Assembly (NCBI GenBank): GCA_020724025.1
Contig: DYHU01000255.1
Span: forward strand, 1 to 5,466
DNA from: Syntrophorhabdus sp.
GTDB lineage: Bacteria > Desulfobacterota > BSN033 > UBA1163
Direction of reading: 5' to 3'
DNA: 5,466 nt
A model generated the notes under the pieces. It saw only the letters and a list, made by a program, of their open reading frames with translations. It was not told the DNA's origin and did not search any database. Of the stretch, positions 1 through 5,466 are shown piece by piece. Numbering within the stretch: position 1 is the first letter of the stretch; the number at the start of each line of letters is the position of its first letter. The position numbers and the translations under genes were made by a program.

Positions 1-33
1 CCGCAAGGGACGCTCAACTCCGCCGTTAGCGCC
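1..33 (+). other. Putative right half of an integron attC site, cut by the window edge
   Basis: An attC right-hand simple site consists of an RYYYAAC box, a spacer of about 6 bases and a GTTRRRY box. Here GCTCAAC (about 12-18) fits the first box perfectly. It is followed by six bases and then GTTAGCG at 25-31, which keeps the GTTAG core but departs from RRRY at the end. The layout closely matches the 3' end of known cassette sites such as that of aadA1. The inner box is the 7-base type without the extra base seen in left-hand boxes, which favours a plus-strand reading with crossover between 25 and 26. The left half lies outside the window, so folding cannot be tested. The adjacent intI gene supports the call. 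A minus-strand reading remains possible. Confidence 0.5.
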
Positions 34-54
34 GTGCGCAGCACGGCGCTAACG
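24..54. repeat. Perfect 14-bp inverted repeat with GTTAGC/GCTAAC core
   Basis: The arms CGTTAGCGCCGTGC (24-37) and GCACGGCGCTAACG (41-54) are exact reverse complements around a 3-base GCA loop. The outer bases of each arm are an integron-type core (GTTAGC / GCTAAC), and the left arm overlaps the putative attC right half. It could be two opposed recombination core sites, an attI-related structure or a remnant of a tiny cassette. No T-run follows on either strand, so a rho-independent terminator is unlikely. Confidence 0.75.
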
Positions 55-60
55 ATTGAT

Positions 61-82
61 TATACAGAAAAAATTCTGTATA
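61..82. repeat. 9-bp inverted repeat (TATACAGAA / TTCTGTATA)
   Basis: Arms 61-69 and 74-82 are perfectly complementary around an AAAA centre. The TACAGAA element recurs as a direct copy at 104-110, giving three copies within about 50 bp between the intI stop codon and the attC-like sequence. Clustered direct and inverted copies beside a recombination site are the kind of pattern expected for recombinase or regulator binding, for example in an attI region. No binding protein can be named. The half-sites are inside-out relative to a LexA box, so this is not an SOS operator. Confidence 0.6.
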
Positions 83-88
83 GCACCG

Positions 89-119
89 ATTATAGTCGAT
101 TTTTACAGAATTCTTCCAA
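89..119 (-). promoter_or_regulatory. Possible leftward promoter between intI and the array edge
   Basis: On the minus strand a perfect TATAAT (94-89) is preceded by TTGGAA (119-114) with a rather long 19-base spacer. It would start transcription near position 82, inside the 61-82 inverted repeat, and run left into the attC-like region. That is where a cassette promoter (Pc) would sit if the array were read leftward. The spacer length and the AT-rich context make this tentative. Confidence 0.3.
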
Positions 120-141
120 GATGTCGGAAAAGTTGACAACC

Positions 142-1434
142 TCAACCATCTAAGGGGCTTTTTACACTTACCCCTGGTTTGTTTAATACATGGGTGTAAA
201 TCATTGTCGTCGAAACATCATTATGGCCCAACAGTTCCTGCACGGTCCTGATGTCGTAGTTGGCCTCCAGCAGATGCGTCGCAAATGAATGCCGAAAGCT
301 GTGGACATTGACCGGCTTGGTCAAACCAACCAAGCGGACGGCAGTTTGCACGGCTTTCTGGAGACTGTTTTCATGGATGTGATGCCGTCTGACTTCTCCC
401 GTTCGCGGATCTTTAGACAGGCCTTTTGCAGGAAATACATATTGCCATCCCCATTCGAGACTGGCATTTGGATATTTCCGCTCCAGAGCATAGGGCAGAT
501 AGACACGTCCGTATCCTTTGGCCACATCGTTTTGATGTACTATCTTCACCCGTTCAAGATGCTCTCTCAGTGGTGGTTTCAGGATGTCTGGAAGCACGGT
601 AACCCGATCCTTCATCCCTTTTGCGTCCCGAACCACAATTTGATTATTCCCAAAGTCAATGTCTTTTACACGCAATCTCAGGCACTCCATCAACCTTAAA
701 CCACCACCATAAATAAGCTTCACCATCAATTGATGGTCAGCTGGGATTGCGCCAATGACTTTCTTGGCTTCTTCTTTGGTCATAACCGTAGGTAATCGTT
801 TGGGTTTCTTGGCTCTGACGGCATCAATGGAATTATCCAGTTCCTTCTTGAGGACTTCTTTATAGAGGAACAACAAGGCATTGAATGCCTGGTTTTGAGT
901 GGATGCCGATACTTTTTGGTCCACTGCCAAATGGGAGAGAAATGCCTCGATTTCCGGATTTGCCATCTCTTTCGGATCCCGCTTGTTGTGGAAAAAAATG
1001 TATCTCATGATCCAGGATAGATAACTTTTTTCCGTCCGGATGGAGTAATGTTTTAACCGGATTAGATCGCGGACCCGGTTGAAAAGCAAGTTGTTTCCAC
1101 TGCTATCGAAACTGTTTTCCCACTCCAGCTTCTTTTTTCCTGTTTCGTTCCATTTGGTCTGCAAGGGTTCCTGGCGATAGGTTCTAAGTTCCGTTGATTT
1201 CTCCCTTTGATTCTGGGATACCAACGTTTGCAAGGATGGGTCGATATCAATTTGTTCGCCAGCAAAGGAGGAAAGAATTTCCTTTAAAACCGGTTTAGAG
1301 TATGGAAAACTCCAGTATTTCTCCTCAGGATGCCACCGGTGAGCCTTGACCATTTTAATCTTGGCTACATACTCGGAATTGTAGGAAAATACCACTTTAA
1401 TTCTTCCCGGGATATCTGAGCTAATCTTTATCAT
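142..1434 (-). CDS. intI: Integron integrase (IntI-type tyrosine recombinase) with N-terminal extension
   Basis: Site-specific tyrosine recombinase that inserts and excises gene cassettes at attI and attC sites. Numbered from the ATG at 1434 (430 aa), the catalytic residues are Arg247 in [12 protein letters not shown], the box HSFRH (His378, Arg381), His404 in LLGH and nucleophile Tyr413 in TMIYTH. The region about 312-352 ([28 protein letters not shown]) is the insert that separates IntI from XerC/XerD. The core-binding domain covers about 116-198. The protein is about 90 residues longer than IntI1 (337 aa). The extra N-terminus contains [12 protein letters not shown] at about 33-44, resembling the short domain found in HARP-type helicases. 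A TTG at 1485 would give 447 aa, but I chose the ATG at 1434 because AGGAG lies 9 bases upstream and the domain begins there. No frameshift is seen, so it is probably functional. The cassette-like sequence lies on its 3' side, unlike most integrons. Confidence 0.95.
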   Translation of the reverse strand: MIKISSDIPGRIKVVFSYNSEYVAKIKMVKAHRWHPEEKYWSFPYSKPVLKEILSSFAGEQIDIDPSLQTLVSQNQREKSTELRTYRQEPLQTKWNETGKKKLEWENSFDSSGNNLLFNRVRDLIRLKHYSIRTEKSYLSWIMRYIFFHNKRDPKEMANPEIEAFLSHLAVDQKVSASTQNQAFNALLFLYKEVLKKELDNSIDAVRAKKPKRLPTVMTKEEAKKVIGAIPADHQLMVKLIYGGGLRLMECLRLRVKDIDFGNNQIVVRDAKGMKDRVTVLPDILKPPLREHLERVKIVHQNDVAKGYGRVYLPYALERKYPNASLEWGWQYVFPAKGLSKDPRTGEVRRHHIHENSLQKAVQTAVRLVGLTKPVNVHSFRHSFATHLLEANYDIRTVQELLGHNDVSTTMIYTHVLNKPGVSVKSPLDG

Positions 1435-1709
1435 GTGGAGTAACTCCTGGAGTAATTCCAGGGTCATATCTTCATATGTCAGCAATTATCTTTTTGACCG
1501 CTCTTTTGAACTGGACATCTGACCTTAAGTCCCCCTGAATTTTACCATATTACATGATGCAGTGCGGCTGGGGTGTCCAGCCTCGGTTGCCTTGGCATAT
1601 AGTCCCATGCTACTTATTTCCTCACCCTACTTCAAGTTGCCTTCCTCCGTTTGTCCCCCATGTCGAATGACCATGTTTTTCAAAATGATAAAGATGATGA
1701 AAAGAAGAG
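1435..1709. other. Intergenic stretch between endonuclease gene and intI
   Basis: These 275 bp separate the stop codon of the endonuclease gene from the chosen intI start. I see no convincing gene, tRNA, SOS box or sigma70 promoter here. A GC-rich hairpin (GGCTGG 1566-1571, CCAGCC 1577-1582, 5-base loop) is present, but no T-run follows on either strand, so it is not a typical terminator. No GTTRRRY site suggesting an attI was found on this 5' side of intI, where a standard integron would carry it. Readthrough from the upstream operon into intI is therefore possible. Confidence 0.5.
1444..1448 (-). promoter_or_regulatory. Ribosome binding site deciding the intI start
   Basis: AGGAG on the minus strand stands 9 bases before the ATG at 1434. 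The upstream TTG at 1485 has no comparable site. The motif lies in a tandem near-repeat (plus strand GGAGTAACTCC then GGAGTAATTCC, 1437-1459). In the transcript this contains a small self-complementary unit (GGAG-TTA-CTCC) that could partly mask the site. Confidence 0.6.
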
Positions 1710-2705
1710 CTATTCAATCCTTATCTGGTAATGGAACAGTTCTTTCAGAAATCGTATTTTCTTTGCTTCGTCTGCAAGGATTTCTATCAGGTTAAAATGA
1801 AGGTCGACTTCCCTCTCTGTCTTCAATTGAGAAAGAACAGCATCCGTAAAACAGCTGGCAAGATAAATGGTACCGCAATGGGCATTCTCGGCCTTCGCTT
1901 TAGCAAATGATTTCTTTGCTTCTCCTAAACGTGTCTGTGCGCCTGCCTTATCCATGCTCCCCTTAATCTCAATAGCGACCTGAAGACGGCCTTGGGGATC
2001 TCTGATTGCAACGTCGGGCTCTGTTGAGAAGATAATGCGCCAGTTGTTCGTCAGAACCAGATGAATTTGCTTCCGCTTTTTGCCAGCGACAGAAACTTCT
2101 TTCTTTTCGGTCGATGAGATGAACTCTTCTGCCTGAGCATGGTCATGGATAATGCCTTCGACAGCCTTGGCCGCGCCCTGCCCAATCATATTTACCCACG
2201 TGCCCTGAATCTCTGCCCCCATCTCACCTAGAATTGTATTTTGCGCAAGCGATAAAGAGAACCCCTTAGCATCGACAATCACACTCGAGATAATCTGGTT
2301 TAGTATCCAGACAATCACTCGATGCCTTTCACGGTTATCGCCTTTGCGGGACTTGGGAACTTGTCCAGAAAGAATTTGACTCAATCCCTTTTGAGACAAA
2401 GCTGCCAGATTCCGGTAGTATTCGAAGAGATCGGCATCTTGTTCAATTACAGCAGGATGGCAGAAGATATGGACTGGCTCAATAGAGGCTTTCATGACGA
2501 TTGAAAAGGCTTGATCCAGAATTCCAAGTTCCGAAAGGTTCCATGCCAATTCATTTGTGGATAGCTGTTTTACCCGGGTAAAAAGGTTGGGGATATTCTT
2601 TTTATGTAAGACTGAATAGAAGAGCTTTGCCCTTGCAATATACGATTTCAGAAGGGCATCAGTAAGCGAAGAACTTTGAGCTTTCCTCTTTCCGGTCGGG
2701 CTCAA
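1710..2705 (-). CDS. Probable type II restriction endonuclease, PD-(D/E)XK fold
   Basis: The 331-residue product has a clear nuclease-like motif in its C-terminal half: Pro230-Asp231 (EPDVAI), then 14 residues, then Glu246-Ile247-Lys248 (AIEIKG). This is the metal-binding PD...EXK signature of many restriction enzymes. A helical stretch with KKSFAKAKAEN and then GTIYLASCFTDAV (about 264-290) follows. The N-terminal half is mostly helical-looking and I cannot assign it. From memory, the layout recalls the XcyI-type endonucleases (CCCGGG cutters), but this is unverified and specificity should not be assumed. It starts with TTG at 2705, overlapping the methyltransferase stop codon (TTGA overlap), so its translation is probably coupled and weaker. 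Position directly after a DNA methyltransferase is the main support for a restriction role. It could instead be another nuclease of a defence module. No signal peptide or membrane segment is seen. Confidence 0.75.
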   Translation of the reverse strand: MSPTGKRKAQSSSLTDALLKSYIARAKLFYSVLHKKNIPNLFTRVKQLSTNELAWNLSELGILDQAFSIVMKASIEPVHIFCHPAVIEQDADLFEYYRNLAALSQKGLSQILSGQVPKSRKGDNRERHRVIVWILNQIISSVIVDAKGFSLSLAQNTILGEMGAEIQGTWVNMIGQGAAKAVEGIIHDHAQAEEFISSTEKKEVSVAGKKRKQIHLVLTNNWRIIFSTEPDVAIRDPQGRLQVAIEIKGSMDKAGAQTRLGEAKKSFAKAKAENAHCGTIYLASCFTDAVLSQLKTEREVDLHFNLIEILADEAKKIRFLKELFHYQIRIE

Positions 2706-4069
2706 TCAGGTTTTCTCCAAAAAACAATGCTCTCTCTTACTGGAATACGTCCGTAACGACCCATCTGTTGGGAACTGTTCCCTTTGTAGCGGGTTACCCA
2801 TATGCTTTCCGTCTTGAAACCATGATTTTCAGCCAATTCAGATAAGATCAGATCGGTTGGAACCAGTTCTCCTTCAAAGCGGGCATTCGCTACAACAAGA
2901 GCGATAAGGCCACCTGGTCTTAAATAATGGACTAACTGTTTGATAACCAGGTTCATATCTTCAAAGTAACCTTTTATCATGATTGGGATGCGATCGTTGT
3001 TTAGGTCCTTCATCATTAGGCTTTTTAGGATTTCATCCAAAGCAGGCAGGCTTATTTCTTTCCCTACATGCTCGCGTGATTCTATATGAGACCTCAACAG
3101 GCTATGCCTAATATTTCTTAGGTCCGAAAAGTCATCGACAAAGAGCGTGCATAACTCGAGGGAATAGGTTCGGGAATAATCATACCGATTCAAATAAGGT
3201 GGTGAGGTAATGACAGTTCCGATTTTCCCCCAATATTTCTTGGGAAGGTCTGCTTCCCTGGCATCGCCTTGCAAGATTTCAACCTTGGCTTTGCCACCTT
3301 TAAATAAAATCTGTTGTTGCTGGTAAAGATCATCAAGCATTTCGGATAGTTGTTCCTTCAAAGTTTTCTTAACGGAGGGAATATTCCTATCCACTAATCT
3401 TAAGAATTGCCCATCTTTCGAAGTATAGCTGACCTGTTCCAGGATGCTAATCAGACCTAACATCAAAAAATCTTGTAGGGGCTTCTCAAATTCTGAGATG
3501 CACTCTTTGTAGAATAAGATCTCATCTTGAACCTTCTTTGAAAATGCTTTATCAATAATCGCAACCTTAGGGAAGGATAGGGTTGGTTGTTTGTATTTCT
3601 TATCAAAAAGCGCTTCAATGGCATCTTGAAGCAAAGCGAGATCAGGCCAATCCTGTAGTTTTACCTTTGCAACAAAGACGGCAACAGGAAGAATGTCCAA
3701 TCCCACAGCCTTGTAACCAAATTCTTTGCAGGCAAGTAGAGCTGTTCCGCATCCGGCAAAGGGATCAAGAATGATTTCATCCTTAGATATCTTCCAATCG
3801 AGAAGAAGTTTAAAGATAAGCTGCTGCGAAAAACCCTCTTTATATTTGAACCAATTGTACACTGGTAATTTCTTGTTAGGAACGTAGGTCACCAGCTGAC
3901 GGTAGTCAGGCTTCTCTTGAAAGAGGTGTGCATATTTTATCTCCAGCATTTGTCTCTGCTCAAACAAGGATAATGCCCCTTCCCCAAAAGCCTGACGAGA
4001 AGCATAGCTCATCGGGCTGCCTATCTGAGACTGAGGAAAAGATGCTTGTTGAAGATCTAATTTTTGCAT
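2702..4069 (-). CDS. DNA methyltransferase, SPPY-type (likely N4-cytosine), of an R-M system
   Basis: Amino-methyltransferase that transfers a methyl group from S-adenosylmethionine to a base in a specific DNA site, protecting it from the partner nuclease. Numbered from the ATG at 4069 (455 aa), the SAM-binding motif I is DPFAGCGT at 102-109, followed by the acidic strand end VGLDI (about 122-126). The catalytic motif IV is TSPPY, with SPPY at 289-292. A LRPGGLIALVV strand lies at about 383-393. SPPY, as opposed to DPPY or NPPY, is usual for N4-cytosine enzymes. FKYKEGFSQQLI, just before motif I, looks like motif X. Motif I precedes motif IV with some 165 residues between, which may hold the target-recognition part. 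An ATG at 4114 would add 15 residues and overlap lexA by 17 bp. I preferred 4069 because GAGGG lies just upstream of it. The target sequence cannot be read from the protein. Confidence 0.9.
   Translation of the reverse strand: MQKLDLQQASFPQSQIGSPMSYASRQAFGEGALSLFEQRQMLEIKYAHLFQEKPDYRQLVTYVPNKKLPVYNWFKYKEGFSQQLIFKLLLDWKISKDEIILDPFAGCGTALLACKEFGYKAVGLDILPVAVFVAKVKLQDWPDLALLQDAIEALFDKKYKQPTLSFPKVAIIDKAFSKKVQDEILFYKECISEFEKPLQDFLMLGLISILEQVSYTSKDGQFLRLVDRNIPSVKKTLKEQLSEMLDDLYQQQQILFKGGKAKVEILQGDAREADLPKKYWGKIGTVITSPPYLNRYDYSRTYSLELCTLFVDDFSDLRNIRHSLLRSHIESREHVGKEISLPALDEILKSLMMKDLNNDRIPIMIKGYFEDMNLVIKQLVHYLRPGGLIALVVANARFEGELVPTDLILSELAENHGFKTESIWVTRYKGNSSQQMGRYGRIPVRESIVFWRKPD
2703..2718 (-). 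promoter_or_regulatory. RBS and TTG start of the endonuclease gene
   Basis: GGAG at 2718-2715 lies 9 bases before TTG at 2705-2703 on the minus strand. The next in-frame Met is at codon 71, too far in to be the start, so TTG is strongly favoured. The TTG shares bases with the TGA stop of the methyltransferase gene, the classic arrangement for termination-reinitiation coupling. Confidence 0.65.
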
Positions 4070-4075
4070 ATCATG

Positions 4076-4080
4076 CCCTC
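4076..4080 (-). promoter_or_regulatory. Ribosome binding site deciding the methyltransferase start
   Basis: GAGGG on the minus strand (part of AAGAGGG) stands 6 bases before the ATG at 4069, in the 28-base gap after the lexA stop codon. The alternative ATG at 4114 is preceded by GGATAGAAA, with no good Shine-Dalgarno match. Confidence 0.6.
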
Positions 4081-4097
4081 TTAAAATGGTGAGCGTA

Positions 4098-4757
4098 TCA
4101 TGCCGCTCTCTCATTTTCTATCCGGTGCAATGTCGCAATGACTTTGCCCAAAACCTTGAAATCGCCTCCTTCGCTAATCCTCATAGGCTGCATTGTATCA
4201 TTTTCTGGCTGTAAAATGATAACCTTGTTCTTGCGATAAAACCTTTTTACTGTGGCTTCATCGCCCAGCAGAGCGATAACAATGTCTCCTTGATCTGCAA
4301 CGGATTGTTGTTGGGCAATGGCAATATCTCCATGATAGATGCCAGCCTTTATCATGCTGTCGCCACGCACATGAAGCGCAAAGAGTCTTGTGGCTCGGCC
4401 AATGAGGGAGCGATCAATGGAAATTGAACCTTCAAAATTTTCTTCAGCCAAAACGGGCAGTCCTGCGGTAACCCGACCGATCAATGGGACAGAAACTGTG
4501 GAATATTGAGCAGCTTCGTTCCTGCTCTTATTGGAGACCATAAGCTCCAATCCCCTCCACTGATTCGGGTTCCGGCGGATATGACCTTTCCGCACGAGGG
4601 CCTTTAAGTGCTCTTGAACAGCGTTGGGGGATTTAAAGGAGAATTGTTCTTGAATTTCAGAAATGGTGGGAGGGAAGCCCGAATATTGAATATGGGTTTT
4701 GATAAAACTTAAGATTTCCGCTTGGCGTTTTGTTAATGCAGATTGTTTTATCACCAT
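4098..4757 (-). CDS. lexA: LexA-family SOS repressor (self-cleaving, S24 peptidase)
   Basis: Transcriptional repressor that binds SOS boxes and is inactivated by RecA-stimulated self-cleavage after DNA damage. The 219-residue product has an N-terminal winged helix (about 8-72) with ALTKRQAEIL at its start. Its recognition helix SPNAVQEHLKAL (43-54) is nearly that of E. coli LexA (SPNAAEEHLKAL), with Gln48 at the position of E. coli Glu44. The C-terminal peptidase part has cleavage bond Ala98-Gly99 (RVTAGLP), nucleophile Ser134 (GDSM) and general base Lys171 (ATVKRF). The 37-residue Ser-Lys spacing equals that of E. coli LexA. All catalytic residues are intact. The start is the ATG at 4757, with no evident Shine-Dalgarno sequence. 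An out-of-frame ATG lies 10 bases upstream. It is the first gene of a unit with a DNA methyltransferase and a nuclease. Whether it is the cell's main LexA or a second copy dedicated to this locus cannot be told from the window. Confidence 0.96.
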   Translation of the reverse strand: MVIKQSALTKRQAEILSFIKTHIQYSGFPPTISEIQEQFSFKSPNAVQEHLKALVRKGHIRRNPNQWRGLELMVSNKSRNEAAQYSTVSVPLIGRVTAGLPVLAEENFEGSISIDRSLIGRATRLFALHVRGDSMIKAGIYHGDIAIAQQQSVADQGDIVIALLGDEATVKRFYRKNKVIILQPENDTMQPMRISEGGDFKVLGKVIATLHRIENERAA

Positions 4758-4788
4758 GGTCGGCCATGAAAAGTTTGAAGTTAAATCT

Positions 4789-4817
4789 CTTATACTGTAA
4801 TTTTATACAGGTGTCAA
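4789..4817 (-). promoter_or_regulatory. Strong sigma70 promoter of the lexA-methyltransferase-nuclease operon
   Basis: On the minus strand a perfect -35 TTGACA (4817-4812) and a -10 TATAAG (4794-4789) are separated by exactly 17 bases. Transcription would begin near 4782, leaving a short leader of about 25 bases before the lexA ATG. The three minus-strand genes downstream are closely packed or overlapping with no other promoter seen, so this probably drives all of them. Confidence 0.85.
4795..4810. promoter_or_regulatory. SOS (LexA) box in the promoter spacer
   Basis: The plus strand reads CTGT, AATTTTAT, ACAG, a perfect match to the gammaproteobacterial-type LexA operator CTGT-N8-ACAG. It occupies 16 of the 17 spacer bases between -35 and -10, where bound repressor would exclude RNA polymerase. 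The neighbouring LexA has a matching recognition helix, so autoregulation of the operon is well supported. Confidence 0.92.
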
Positions 4818-4861
4818 GAAAAAAATGAATGATTTTTTAGGGCTCCCGGAGTAACTTTCCC

Positions 4862-5466
4862 TCAAGCGATCCATAGGGTATCCAGGTAGACGCTTGCCGT
4901 ATCCACGGTGACCCTCGGCATATTACTTTCAAGATTCCAGGGGATGAAGAAGGTTAAATCCTCGATCTCCTCATGGAGACTCGATCCAAATCTTTTCATC
5001 AGTTCCTTTTTAACCTCCTTGATGGTCAGGACTATCGCATGTTCGATCCCTCCTGCACGATTCATCTCCTTCAAATAGGTTGAGGTCCTCAACTGATCCA
5101 GGGCTTCCTCTAAGTGTATCCCCTCCAATTTCCTGCGGAGGATATAAATGTTTCCTTTGTCCTGAAGAATAGCAAGGGGTGGGTTGATCTGAACCGTTGC
5201 GTTGCGGAAACGCATCCCTGAGGTATGCTTGGCAATTTTAGGCAAGAAGCTCCTTCTCTTTTCAATATCTGGGAGGAAGGGAGGGGTTGATCTCTCGAAG
5301 ATATACTCCACCCCTTCATGTTGGAGCTCCCTTAACCTTGTGGGATCGAATCCCAGGTCAAGGATATCGGCGATTTTCAAGTCAAGGGATTCTCCTTCTT
5401 CTTTTTTCCTGAACCACGAAGAGAGATAAGGCCGCCGATAGAAGGAAAGATCCTCGATATAAAGGG
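4862..5466 (-). CDS. Hypothetical protein, 5' part beyond the right window edge
   Basis: I do not recognise this gene. The frame is open from its stop codon (4862-4864) to the window edge, giving at least 200 residues. A TTG at 5380 with AAGGAG 11 bases upstream would give 172 aa. I prefer a longer gene because the upstream codons (LYIEDLSFYRRPYL and on) read like normal protein, although 28 open codons could occur by chance. Visible features are soluble and charged: a stretch INPPLAILQDKGNIYILRRK followed by LEG, faintly like the hinge region of kinase-fold proteins but with no HxD catalytic loop after it, and a conserved-looking end with DLTFFIPWNLESNMPRVTV. No signal peptide or transmembrane helix is seen. 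It ends about 45 bp before the lexA promoter and is on the same strand, but the strong promoter between them suggests separate transcription. Confidence 0.6.
   Translation of the reverse strand, partial: LYIEDLSFYRRPYLSSWFRKKEEGESLDLKIADILDLGFDPTRLRELQHEGVEYIFERSTPPFLPDIEKRRSFLPKIAKHTSGMRFRNATVQINPPLAILQDKGNIYILRRKLEGIHLEEALDQLRTSTYLKEMNRAGGIEHAIVLTIKEVKKELMKRFGSSLHEEIEDLTFFIPWNLESNMPRVTVDTASVYLDTLWIA

Noticed and set aside
24..54. Palindrome as a rho-independent terminator
   Set aside because: No poly-T tract on either side, and the arm ends match integron core sites better.
61..82. Inverted repeat as an SOS box
   Set aside because: The half-sites are ACAG-N8-CTGT, the inverse of the LexA arrangement CTGT-N8-ACAG. 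The dyad would not present the correct half-sites.
289..699. Plus-strand open frame of 136 codons
   Set aside because: It lies entirely antisense to the integrase C-terminal coding region, whose catalytic motifs are unmistakable. Its product shows no recognisable domain.
1434..1485. Integrase start at TTG 1485
   Set aside because: No ribosome binding site is seen before it. The ATG at 1434 has AGGAG at 9 bases and coincides with the apparent domain start.
1566..1582. GC-rich hairpin as terminator of the R-M operon
   Set aside because: The stem is only 6 bp and no T-run follows on the minus or plus strand.
1562..1795. Plus-strand open frame of 77 codons overlapping the end of the nuclease gene
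   Set aside because: GTG start without an RBS, a composition unlike its neighbours, and overlap with the nuclease 3' end. I recognise no family in it.
4069..4114. Methyltransferase start at the ATG at 4114
   Set aside because: It has no Shine-Dalgarno match and overlaps lexA by 17 bp, while the ATG at 4069 has GAGGG just upstream. It is not fully excluded.

Overview
The window is a gene-dense bacterial segment, almost certainly from a Gram-negative organism. Every convincing gene lies on the minus strand, so it is described here right to left. The taxon cannot be fixed from this sequence. The clues are a LexA repressor with an E. coli-like recognition helix, a matching CTGT-N8-ACAG operator, and an integron integrase. 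Together they suggest a proteobacterial or related environmental lineage.

Right part (4758-5466): an unrecognised gene runs off the right edge (4862-5466). It is separated from lexA by about 100 bp holding a strong minus-strand promoter (TTGACA, 17-nt spacer, TATAAG). The spacer of that promoter is filled almost exactly by a perfect SOS box (4795-4810).

Centre (1710-4757): this is a compact three-gene unit. lexA encodes an S24-family self-cleaving repressor with an Ala-Gly cleavage site and a Ser/Lys dyad. After it come a DNA methyltransferase with an SPPY motif and, overlapping it by 4 bp, a PD-(D/E)XK protein that is probably the cognate restriction endonuclease. The arrangement reads as a type II restriction-modification system whose first gene is a DNA-damage-responsive repressor acting on its own operon, rather than a classical C-protein controller.

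Left part (1-1709): after a 275-bp stretch with no clear terminator comes an integron integrase (IntI), recognised by its tyrosine recombinase residues and its IntI-specific insert. It carries an extra N-terminal domain of about 110 residues. Beyond its stop codon, at the window edge, lie a sequence resembling the right half of an attC site, a perfect 14-bp inverted repeat built on the GTTAGC/GCTAAC core, a second 9-bp inverted repeat, and a possible leftward promoter. A cassette array therefore probably starts or ends at the left edge, on the 3' side of intI, which is the unusual side.

Most notable is the coupling of SOS control, restriction-modification and an integron integrase on one strand. 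The LexA-regulated transcript could also read through into intI. Sequence alone does not prove the biochemical specificity of the R-M pair, the identity of the attI site, or the function of the right-edge gene.
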